From Chrysochromulina parva (taxonomy: Eukaryota > Haptophyta > Prymnesiales > Chrysochromulinaceae), in the NCBI GenBank assembly GCA_002887195.1, contig PJAB01000623.1:1-22977 (forward strand): a stretch of DNA of 22,977 nt, given 5' to 3'. The translations under genes were made by a program, and so were the position numbers. This document shows positions 1 to 6,998 of this stretch, one piece after another. Within the stretch, counting starts at the first letter, position 1, and each line of letters begins with the position of its first letter. The notes beneath the pieces were generated by a model that worked only from the letters and a program-made list of their open reading frames with translations, did no database searches and had not been told where the DNA came from.

Positions 1-455
1 GGGAAATAGGTTGGTCCCAAGGGAATGGTCGGCAGCGACGGCGGTGGATCCCAACAAGCGCCAGTCAAGTTATAATGGTTCTGCGCCGAAAGATAGCATG
101 CGGCGCACGCCGGTGTCACCGCGCCCGTGCAGGCCGTGCAATTGTACACGTAGCTGCTCAAGCATTCCGCTTGACAAACCTCACAGCAGCAGCCACCCGC
201 TTCTAGTGCCCTTCGTGTATGGGTATCGTTGGTGGCCAGACTGTGCACTGCCCTCGCGTCAAGGTCTGCAGACACCAGCGAAAACCCGTTGCACCAGTAG
301 CCGGCAGGCGCACGAGGCGACGGCCCACTGCACAGGTCTTGTGAGATGACGTCGGCACTCTCGTCATCTACCGGGACTTTCCACGCTGGCACCTCCCGGT
401 AGTGCAAAAGATGTAAAGCGACGGACCACAAAGGCGGTGGCCGGGGTGCACGCAT
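1..455 (-). CDS. Cys-rich protein, partial (runs off left edge)
   Basis: An uninterrupted reading frame enters the window's left edge on the minus strand. It is stop-free from 647 down to base 1, and the first in-frame ATG is at 453-455. An in-frame TGA lies at 648-650. About 150 codons follow the ATG. The last 120 residues are strikingly rich in Cys: one pair about 20 residues apart (near 314 and 265), then CCC-x2-C-x3-C and C-x2-C and C-x2-C clusters. They also carry NDT, NCT and NLT N-glycosylation sequons. That composition suggests a secreted or surface disulfide-rich domain, but I do not recognise the family. There is no obvious signal peptide at the ATG, so the true start may be an upstream exon joined by splicing. 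The alternative is a chance open frame in GC-rich DNA. The Cys clustering is the main reason to take it as coding. Confidence 0.42.
   Translation of the reverse strand, partial: MRAPRPPPLWSVALHLLHYREVPAWKVPVDDESADVISQDLCSGPSPRAPAGYWCNGFSLVSADLDARAVHSLATNDTHTRRALEAGGCCCEVCQAECLSSYVYNCTACTGAVTPACAACYLSAQNHYNLTGACWDPPPSLPTIPLGPTYF
368..402. repeat. 9-bp perfect inverted repeat (stem-loop)
   Basis: CTACCGGGA at 368-376 is the exact reverse complement of TCCCGGTAG at 394-402, with a 17-base loop. It lies inside the putative Cys-rich reading frame. It could be a chance palindrome, a structured RNA element or a protein-binding site. Nothing else identifies it. Confidence 0.5.
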
Positions 456-1046
456 GAACTGTCTTTCGGAGCCGCTCGATCCCGAGTCGTGGAATGTTCG
501 TGTCCTGGTCGCAGACCCTGGACCGGCAGACTGCTGCCGACTCAGGGTTTCGGGTCTTGCGCCGCTAGATTTATCGATAACTTCTCCTTTGGTCAACTTC
601 AACTTGAAACTCCGATTCAAAAACACCGTAGGGAAAGCCAACAGAGTTCACAAACGAACCTAAGATCTGAACCGACTCAGCGACGCACGCGCGCCTCGGC
701 CTCGATGCGCGCGAAAAGGAGCGGTGAGAGCGCGAGCTGCTGTAAGGCTGATTTGCACACCATGTCGCGCGCGCGCCGCGCGCACCTCCACGGCCCACAC
801 GCCATACAATGTACACGGCGTCCGACTCAATTGTACTCAAGAGAGGCCACACCGCCACAGGAGCCGAACCCCCTCGCCCGCCGCCGAACCGGCCCTTGCC
901 GCGACCACTGCCGCGGGTCCGGGAACGGGAAGTCGTCTTGTAGAACGTATCTTGAAGTGCAACCCGATGTATCCCATATTTATCCAACATGTAACATGAA
1001 TTTATCCTGTGTTTGTATCTGAAATGCAGGCAAGAATGAAGGCATG

Positions 1047-1086
1047 GTATCTTGAATGTATCTTGAATGTATCCTGAATGTATCTT
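1047..1086. repeat. 11-bp tandem repeat array (forward arm)
   Basis: Three units of GTATCTTGAAT or GTATCCTGAAT start at 1047, 1058 and 1069, followed by a partial unit at 1080, so the period is 11 bp. Further isolated GTATCY words occur at about 947, 969 and 1015. The array sits in locally AT-richer sequence. A similar array in the opposite orientation lies at 1203-1235. Confidence 0.75.
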
Positions 1087-1202
1087 AAAGGAGGATTACA
1101 TTTCCCTTGGTAAGATTCTAAGATACAGATGCTATTTTTTCGGATACAAATGTCTCTTGATGAATCATGACTGAAACAACAGGATACACCCAAGATCCAT
1201 GC

Positions 1203-1235
1203 GGGATACATGTGGGATACATTAGGATACGTATC
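1203..1235. repeat. 11-bp tandem repeat array (inverted arm)
   Basis: Units GGGATACATGT (1203-1213), GGGATACATTA (1214-1224) and GGATACGTATC (1225-1235) repeat with an 11-bp period. Two earlier GGATAC words lie at 1142 and 1182. Their reverse complement, reading AATGTATCC, matches the TGAATGTATCY unit at 1047-1086. The two arrays therefore form a degenerate inverted pair about 115 bp apart. Confidence 0.7.
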
Positions 1236-2226
1236 TGATAGGACCCCCCCCCCCAAAACGATTGGAAACCCCCGTCACCCACAGTGCCTGTCCCCTTTCC
1301 CTCCAATGTGTATGGGTTCCCGCGTGGCCAGGTAAGAGCTGTGGCCTGTGCAGTGTGCGTCCGGTTTGGGTGGCGATGATACTTTGTTGCCGCCGGATGC
1401 GGCCCGCCGGCGCCCCCCCCCCAAGGCCCCACACTGTCACGAGCCGTGAGCGTCGCGGATGCCACGCGGGCGCGCGCTGACGACGTTATCATGTGCGCCT
1501 TTGACACAATGCTTTGCCATTTCGCGCATTTGCGTGCGCGGGCGTTTCATACGAAACATATATGCCGGCGCGCGATCACGGCAGTCAAAGGCAGTCAATA
1601 CTCAATTGACGGCAGCGCTTCCGTTCAGTGCACAGTGTCGTACGTAAGAATGGTGAATGCAGGGCGGATAAAACTCGACTCTCTAGGAGTGTGGGCTCCG
1701 ACAATGTGACGCGATTAAACGAAAACGGACGACAAAATGCGAGAGGGTTTACGCCTAAAGAAACAGGTCACACCCGTCAACGAGCACGTCTCTCGAACGC
1801 TGACACGCGAGCAGCAGGAACGTAGGGATGGCCGGGAGCGGATTCGCGCGTAGTAAGCGCGCCGCGCCATGGCCATGCGTGCCTCGAGTGAGGTCGAAGA
1901 GGACGTAACAACACCTGACTGAGGGGCGAGCCGGCAACAGATCAGCAAGGAGCGGAATGCCGTAGGTGTGTGCGGGAGGGGAGCGGAGGGTAGCCGTGCA
2001 AGGCTTTCTCAGCGCCGCATCGCTTGACGCGTCCAGATGGACACCTTGAACAGTGCTGCGCCGAACGCGGCATGCGTTCGCGCGCAGCGTGGCCAGCAAG
2101 CGGAGATGCTGGGGGCCAGCGCTGCCACAAGACCGTGGGCCGCCAGCATGGACACAGGCTGGCATTAGGTTGTGCCCGCGCACACCTCTCTCCTATGACT
2201 GTTCTGCCAAGTTCACATGCTTCGGC

Positions 2227-2412
2227 TTACTCGGCGCTGCCCCGGCCCTTTCCGTTCCACTTCTTGGAGAAGCGAAGGTTGCGGAGGAACTTCGGGTCCA
2301 TGCCCTTGATTGAGCGGCGCTGACCCTTGCCCAGGGCATCAACCTTCTTGATGCCGTTGCGGTGGTTCTTGTACGACTGGTTGTGCGCGGTGTGGTTGGT
2401 GGACTTGGCCAT
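2227..2412 (-). CDS. RPL29: 60S ribosomal protein eL29
   Basis: This 61-residue basic protein matches the eukaryotic large-subunit protein eL29 (L29e), a structural component of the cytosolic 60S ribosome. The sequence begins [13 protein letters not shown], continues with HRNGIKK, and carries the family signature [14 protein letters not shown] near residues 38-51. Both length and motif order are typical of the family. Residue 5 is Thr and residue 14 is Tyr where many eukaryotes have Lys and Arg. The ATG at 2410-2412 is the only start giving the canonical N-terminus, and the frame closes with TAA at 2227-2229. No intron interrupts the coding sequence. The gene lies head-to-head with the Gln/His-repeat protein, with 284 bp between start codons. 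Confidence 0.96.
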   Translation of the reverse strand: MAKSTNHTAHNQSYKNHRNGIKKVDALGKGQRRSIKGMDPKFLRNLRFSKKWNGKGRGSAE

Positions 2413-2696
2413 TGCTGCGACTGCTCTTGGCCCCGGAGAGGTGAGGAGAGAGGAGACAAGAGAGACGCGTGGTCCACGTTTGGCCCTTTTTTTTCCAATT
2501 CACACGCCATTCTGCGTTTCCATGATCAGAATTCAGATTTCGGCAAGCCGAGAAGGTGTTCGAGACTTGACTTGACTTGCCCTGACCTCACTCGTCACGA
2601 CGCGGCGTCGTATTGGTGCAACCGCTGCGCAGTGGGGTAAAGTCAGTCCGGTCGCCCTGCCGACCGTCAAGAACATGTAAGGCGAGTTCCGTGCCC
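2413..2696. promoter_or_regulatory. putative bidirectional promoter, eL29 / Gln-His protein
   Basis: These 284 bp separate two divergent start codons and should hold both promoters. Visible elements are a pyrimidine run ending in TTTTTTTTCCAATT near 2484-2497 that includes a CCAAT word, an inverted CCAAT (ATTGG) near 2612, and three tandem TTGAC-type pentamers at 2564-2579. No TATA box stands out. The assignment rests on gene arrangement rather than on a known consensus. Confidence 0.45.
2564..2579 (+). repeat. (GACTT)n short tandem repeat
   Basis: GACTTGACTTGACTTG is a run of about three pentamers. It lies 118 bp upstream of the ATG of the Gln/His-repeat protein. The same pentamer recurs, in both orientations, upstream of the plastid-targeted gene at 5324-5347 and 5406-5415. 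Confidence 0.7.
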
Positions 2697-4466
2697 ATGC
2701 GTGCGATTACGCCGCCGGATCAGGCTGTCGCCTGGTGGAAGGGCCAGCTCGAGATGGAGATGGAGGCGGCCAGGGAGCACAGTAGGCAGGATCGACGGCG
2801 ACCGCACGAGCAGCGGAGGAGGCGGCGGCATGAAGAGGACTACTCAGAGGATGATGACGACTACGACGGCCCGAACGATCGGCGACAGGCTGAGATGGAC
2901 GAGCTGCGCGATGCCCTACGCGCTGCACGGCGGCAGCTCGCGGCGGGAGAGCGGCGTGAGAAGGCGCTCCGGCGTGACATGCGATCACAGGGGCTGCCGC
3001 CGCTGCCAGGGCAAGGGCCGGATGGCACAGGCGGCGCCGAGGACAGCGGCCACCGGCCGCAGAGTGCATGGCAATACGACGGCGACGGCACGCGCAGGGC
3101 TCGGCGCGGCGCGGCCGCCGGGCTACTCGAGCAAGCGCTGCTGCATAGCGGTCTGCTTGCGACTGAGGAGGGCCGTCTGCATATCGCTGAGTTGCTCGCC
3201 AGGGCGGCGGAGGCGCGCGAGGCCGCCAACGCTCCGTCGGCGCTGCCCTCGGCGCGTGCGCCGCTGCCGCCGCTGCCGCCGCCGCCTCAGCAGCACCAGC
3301 AGCACCAGCAGCACCAGCAGCACCAGCAGCACCAGCAGCACCAGCAGCACCAGCAGCACCAGCAGCACCAGCATGAGCGTCTCCATCAAAATCATCACCA
3401 GCAGCCGTCGCCGCCGCCGCCGCCGCCGGGTGCGGGCGCAGCAGTCTCCTTCTCGACGCCCTTTGACGGTGCGCAGGGTGGCCGCTTCGGGGAGATTCGT
3501 GGAGATTTGGGGTGGCCTGGCTCACCAGTGAGTGCGCCGGCCGCGCCCTCGGGTATGGGCGCAGGGCCACAGAGACCAGGACCTGTCCCGGCGACGGGGC
3601 GGCTGCTACCGCCTCTTCCAGACGAGCTCCAAGCTGAGGAGGTGGACAAGGTCTTCGCAAGCCTGCTTGCCGACTTGGTGGGGGGTGAGGCTCGCACACT
3701 GGTCAAGCTGTGCGTGCGACAGGCTGTACAGCAGCTGGTGCCGACCAAGACGAATGCAGTGGATGGCGGCGTGTACTCTCAGCTCTTCGCCGTACTCCTT
3801 CTCGAGGCCGTCGCGGCCGAGGCGCGCATCGTCGTGGGCGAGGCCGTGCAGGAGGTGGCGAACGACTACGTGGCGCAGCGCGGCGCCGAGCGTGTGGTCG
3901 AGTCGATGCTCGAGGAGCTCATGACAGATGAGTGTGGACCCATCGCCGAGGGCGCGCGCATCGAAGTCGTCGCCGACAGCCTCCTTGACGATGCCATGGA
4001 GCCGATCGTGTCCGAGGTCGCCGTCGCCGCGCTGCACGAGGCGCGTGGCGTTGCCGCGCGCCGGCGCGAGGCGGAAGACCGCCGTCTCGTCACCAAGATT
4101 GCGGCCGATTGCCTCCTGGACAGGCTGTGCATGCAGCGGCTGCTGCAGCACCTCTCGACCCAGGCGGAGGTATTGTTGCTCCAGCGGGTGCAGGCGCAGC
4201 TGCTCGACGAGCTGATCGCCGAGGGGCTTGGCCGGCGCGCGCTCTCGGTGCATCACCGCGCTCTCGACTTATATGAGTCCGCGGTCTTCTCCGAGGTGCA
4301 CCAGCGCATCGCGTACGGCGCACTGATGGACGAAATGCTCGCGCAGCTGCGCGTGCTGAGCGCGAGTGGGCTCGAGGCCGGCGTGCCCAGGTTGCCGTCG
4401 GAGACGGACACTGATGATGATCATGATGAGCCACAGCCGCCGCCGCCAGCCACAGTAAAGCGCTAA
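2697..4466 (+). CDS. Gln/His-repeat, helix-rich protein of unknown function
   Basis: I do not recognise this 589-residue protein. The ATG at 2697 is the first in frame, although the frame stays open upstream to at least 2613, so an upstream exon is possible. The N-terminal third is highly charged, with an Arg-rich cluster followed by a DYSEDDDDYDGP acidic patch and a probable coiled-coil. A QQH tandem repeat (about nine units, residues 198-226) follows, then proline runs. Residues of about 309-555 form a long alternation of hydrophobic and acidic residues, with repeated LLxEAVAxEAR-like and ELMTDE/ELIAEG-like segments. That fits a bundle of amphipathic helices in loosely repeated blocks. There are no membrane segments, signal peptide or catalytic motif. 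The helical part could be a scaffold or protein-interaction domain; that is inference. It is divergent from eL29 and probably shares its promoter. Confidence 0.8.
   Translation: MRAITPPDQAVAWWKGQLEMEMEAAREHSRQDRRRPHEQRRRRRHEEDYSEDDDDYDGPNDRRQAEMDELRDALRAARRQLAAGERREKALRRDMRSQGLPPLPGQGPDGTGGAEDSGHRPQSAWQYDGDGTRRARRGAAAGLLEQALLHSGLLATEEGRLHIAELLARAAEAREAANAPSALPSARAPLPPLPPPPQQHQQHQQHQQHQQHQQHQQHQQHQQHQHERLHQNHHQQPSPPPPPPGAGAAVSFSTPFDGAQGGRFGEIRGDLGWPGSPVSAPAAPSGMGAGPQRPGPVPATGRLLPPLPDELQAEEVDKVFASLLADLVGGEARTLVKLCVRQAVQQLVPTKTNAVDGGVYSQLFAVLLLEAVAAEARIVVGEAVQEVANDYVAQRGAERVVESMLEELMTDECGPIAEGARIEVVADSLLDDAMEPIVSEVAVAALHEARGVAARRREAEDRRLVTKIAADCLLDRLCMQRLLQHLSTQAEVLLLQRVQAQLLDELIAEGLGRRALSVHHRALDLYESAVFSEVHQRIAYGALMDEMLAQLRVLSASGLEAGVPRLPSETDTDDDHDEPQPPPPATVKR
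3288..3374 (+). repeat. 9-bp minisatellite CAGCAGCAC (QQH repeat)
   Basis: About nine near-identical copies of a 9-bp unit encode Gln-Gln-His in the frame of the host gene, ending in Gln-His. Because the period is a multiple of three, all six frames stay open and give simple repeats such as Ser-Ser-Thr or Leu-Val-Leu. This explains several spurious long frames here. Copy-number change would not shift the host frame. Confidence 0.95.
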
Positions 4467-5628
4467 AGCCTGTAAAGAAAGTGAGAGAGCCTGGCTGCCC
4501 GCGGGGGGGCGCGCCCTCTACCTTCGCTTCACGCTTAGTCTTTAGATCTTCCGGGTTCTATCAGCACACATCAGCATCGACATGTGAGCATCGCAGCATC
4601 CCGAGCGGAGCTTTCCACGGATCACGCGGCCGAGAGCGAGACCCGGCACGCATGTGCGTCCCCCGGCGGCCCTCCGCGTGCCGGAGGCCGGACGCCGGAA
4701 TCGCCGGCCGTGCGGCGTCGTGCCACGCGCATACCCGTAGCCGTACGGCGGAGTCCTTTTTCGTCTTCGCAGGTACGCTCAACGCTGGGCACACGGCGAC
4801 CCCGGATCGGTATCGCAATATGTGAATATATTTCAGTTGCATGGCTGTTGGGGGATCGTTAGTCACTTAGTCTTTTTTACACGTTTTCGTTTAGATCACG
4901 CCCATGGTTGATTGGTTCATGGTAGCATGGATCATCCTTCTACGTTCTAGCTTCTTGCTCTCTCGTCTCTGGGTTGACCAAAGGGCTGACGGAGTGGTCT
5001 ACTATTTTTCATGTTTATAAGGGCCCAACCGCTAGTGACCTGTTTGGGAATTGAATGCCGTGTCGATGCGCCGCCCGAAATACGTCGCCCACTGTCGCAA
5101 CTGACAGCGCTCTCTCACTCTCGACTCTTCCCCTCCACGATGCCCACACCCGACACGTCGTGCACACACGCTGGCTCACCACGCTGGCTCACCTCAGCGC
5201 CGAGCGAGATGGCTGAAAGAGCAAGCATGATGGGGAGTATAACCCGACGACACATGTGGTTTCGTGCAGACGAGGTGCCCGCGCGTCAGCAGGCATCAGT
5301 TTCGTCGCAGTCCCCCGCGCTCGCAAGTCAAGTCAAGTCAAGTCAAGCGACACCACCGTTCTGAATCCTACACCCCCATCACCCCCCGCTCGCCGCTACG
5401 CGGATTTGACTTGACTTTACGTGACGCGGCACAACCAGCTACCGGTCGGCTCCGGGGCTGCGGCCGTTGAGTCGGCCTTGGATTCGGTCGTCTCGCGGTC
5501 GCACGGGTGCGTTGGTGGGTTGTCATGGTTGTGAGATTCGTCTGTCCGTGCGTCCCGTGTGTGTCCCGGGGCTTTTTTACACAAACTCTCCAAAACGCTT
5601 TCTGCGCTGTGATGGGCACGCGAAAAAG
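4467..5628. other. intergenic stretch, no gene seen
   Basis: This gap between two plus-strand genes holds the 3' region of the Gln/His protein gene and the upstream region of the plastid-targeted gene. Reading frames inside it are short and have no recognisable composition. The notable content is the CAAGT pentamer tract at 5324-5347 with an inverted counterpart at 5406-5415. An upstream exon of the plastid-targeted gene cannot be excluded. Confidence 0.6.
5324..5415. repeat. CAAGT pentamer tract with inverted copy
   Basis: About four and a half CAAGT units run at 5324-5347. The reverse-complement word TTGACTTGAC occurs at 5406-5415, about 58 bp downstream, so the two could pair as a hairpin. 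The pair lies 214-305 bp upstream of the ATG at 5629. The same pentamer is found upstream of the gene at 2697. Confidence 0.7.
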
Positions 5629-6126
5629 ATGCGCGTAAGCATCTTGCTTGCGCTCGTGCTGAAACCGTCGCCAGCAGCGTTCCAGAGAGTTGCCACTCGT
5701 GCGTCACGCGTTTGTCACAGCTGCGCCACACGCGCACCGAGTCCACGCCTCTCAGGAGCAGAAGGTGACAAATCTTCTGGGCCGCAGCTCGGCGAGATTG
5801 TCGGCTACACCTTTCTTGCCGGCCAGCTGACGCCCGCACTGCTCGTAGGGCTCGCGCGCCTCGGGCTGATCCAGCTGCCGCCGATCAACACGTTCACTGC
5901 CATCGCGAACAATGCCATGGAGGAGGCAGTTGCGAACAATGAGATTAATATTTACTTCGGAACAGTCTTCGGGCAGCAGAAGTGGTTTGAGCTCATTTCT
6001 CAATACTACGACGACGGGAGGACGACCGAGTTCCTGACTCGTGCCGGCGGCGTGTGCGCGCAACATGCGGCGTGGTGCCAAGGTGTGGACATTCCGCTCA
6101 GGGGAGGAATCGTCCAAGGGCCTTGA
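5629..6126 (+). CDS. predicted plastid-targeted small protein, unknown function
   Basis: The ATG at 5629 gives a 165-residue protein; the frame is also open upstream, but this Met starts a good leader. Residues 1-17 form a short hydrophobic signal-peptide-like segment (MRVSILLALVLKPSPAA) followed by Phe18 in the context SPAAF-QR. This resembles the AF cleavage motif of bipartite plastid leaders in algae with red secondary plastids. The next stretch is rich in Arg, Ser, Thr and Ala with no acidic residue until about residue 44, as expected for a transit peptide. The mature part (about residues 50-165) has a hydrophobic segment around 59-86 (possibly one membrane-associated helix), an INxYFGTVFGQQKWFELIxQYYDDGRTTEFL region, and two Cys at 143 and 150. 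I do not recognise the family. Plastid location is inferred from the leader only. Confidence 0.72.
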   Translation: MRVSILLALVLKPSPAAFQRVATRASRVCHSCATRAPSPRLSGAEGDKSSGPQLGEIVGYTFLAGQLTPALLVGLARLGLIQLPPINTFTAIANNAMEEAVANNEINIYFGTVFGQQKWFELISQYYDDGRTTEFLTRAGGVCAQHAAWCQGVDIPLRGGIVQGP

Positions 6127-6325
6127 GAGACTGAGGTCCACGTGCGGGGCTTCGCTATGTTGAGGATGTTGCTTCAAGAATTCGCCGGACAGATCAAACA
6201 AAGTTTCATGCCAGCGTGGTAAAGCTTCGCCGAGAGGCTGATCTATCAAAACTGCGAAGCGCGTCATCTTCACACGCACACGCTTTAAACGGCAAACACA
6301 GACACCCTCACGTTCACATAGAGCG
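6127..6325. other. 3' regions of convergent genes
   Basis: These 199 bp lie between the stop of the plastid-targeted gene and the stop of the FKBP gene, which converge. They should contain both polyadenylation regions. No canonical AATAAA signal or strong terminator-like hairpin was noticed. Confidence 0.5.
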
Positions 6326-6865
6326 CTAAAGAATCCGGTTGAGCACCACGGTGAAATGGAGAGTCGCGTCTCCGGGGATTTCAGGAGGCGCGCCACGCTT
6401 GCCGTAGCCAAGGGAAGGTGGCACCACAAGCGCAGCCTCTTCCCCGACCTGCATGCCAAGAACGCCTGCATCCCACCCCTTGATGACCTCTCCCGCTCCG
6501 AGCGTGAATTTGAAATGTGCAGCCGAATCAAACTTGGTGCCATCTGCCAGCTTTCCGACGTATTTCATGTCAACAGTGTCGCCGACCTCGCATGCGACGC
6601 CATTGCCTTCCTTGAGGACTGTCTTATCGACGCTAACACTTGCCTTGCAGTCGAGCACAGCGCCAGCAAGGGCAAATCGCTGGCCTCTTTGCTGTAGCAC
6701 ACCCTTGGCCACGCCAGTGGCCAGTGCCTTCTTGAGCAGCGCAGGCTTGACATCTGGGTGCTCCGCGGCTATCGCCTTAGAAATTGCCACGCGCGATGCG
6801 CCGCTAGGGTCGGCGAGCAGCTCGATCACTTGTACAACCTTGTCGAGGACAGTCTTCGGCGCCAT
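6326..6865 (-). CDS. FKBP-type prolyl isomerase with N-terminal winged-helix domain
   Basis: The 179-residue product ends in a complete FKBP domain (about residues 80-179), which catalyses cis-trans isomerisation of peptidyl-prolyl bonds. Residues that line the FKBP12 pocket are all present: Tyr102 (KYVGKL), Phe112-Asp113 (KFDS), Phe120 (FKFTLG), Val127-Ile128 and Trp131 (EVIKGWD), Tyr154 (LGYGKRG) and Phe171 (LHFTV). An active enzyme is therefore expected. Residues of about 4-68 are unusual. They resemble the globular H15 domain of linker histones, with an AISKAIAAEH helix, an ALLKKALATGVAKGVLQQ helix and a final RFAL strand. This suggests a nuclear, DNA- or chromatin-linked FKBP, which is inference; nuclear FKBPs with other nucleic-acid-binding N-termini are known. 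There is no signal peptide. The start at 6863-6865 is 133 bp from the divergent AAA ATPase start. Confidence 0.93.
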   Translation of the reverse strand: MAPKTVLDKVVQVIELLADPSGASRVAISKAIAAEHPDVKPALLKKALATGVAKGVLQQRGQRFALAGAVLDCKASVSVDKTVLKEGNGVACEVGDTVDMKYVGKLADGTKFDSAAHFKFTLGAGEVIKGWDAGVLGMQVGEEAALVVPPSLGYGKRGAPPEIPGDATLHFTVVLNRIL

Positions 6866-6998
6866 CGCGTTGCCTTTTCAGTCGTGATAACAATTGGCTG
6901 TGAATGGAAGCGTAACGTGTCGACTTTCCCCCTGTGTCCCGTGCCGCCGCGCCCGATGCGGCTTTTCACAGTCTTTTCACGGCGATTGTCGCAGTTTC
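6866..6998. promoter_or_regulatory. putative bidirectional promoter, FKBP / AAA ATPase
   Basis: Only 133 bp lie between the two divergent ATGs, so both 5' untranslated regions and promoters must be compressed here. An inverted CCAAT word (ATTGG within CAATTGGC) is at about 6893-6898. There is no clear TATA box. The call rests on geometry. Confidence 0.45.

Larger units (their letters stand above)
456..2226. other. intergenic stretch, no convincing gene
   Basis: I find no reading frame here with recognisable protein character. The frames present are short, overlapping and of low quality. The stretch holds the AT-richer minisatellite patch at about 940-1240, a run of about eleven C at 1243-1253 and another C run near 1416. 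Upstream exons of the left-edge Cys-rich gene could lie here but cannot be defined from the sequence alone. No tRNA-like T-loop sequence was noticed. Confidence 0.6.

Noticed and set aside
1047..1235. CRISPR-like spaced repeats
   Set aside because: Units are 11 bp and contiguous or degenerate, with no constant-length unique spacers; this is minisatellite DNA in a eukaryotic context.
3123..3398. Leu-Val-Leu repeats on the minus strand resembling a membrane segment
   Set aside because: They are the complement of the QQH minisatellite and have no independent support.
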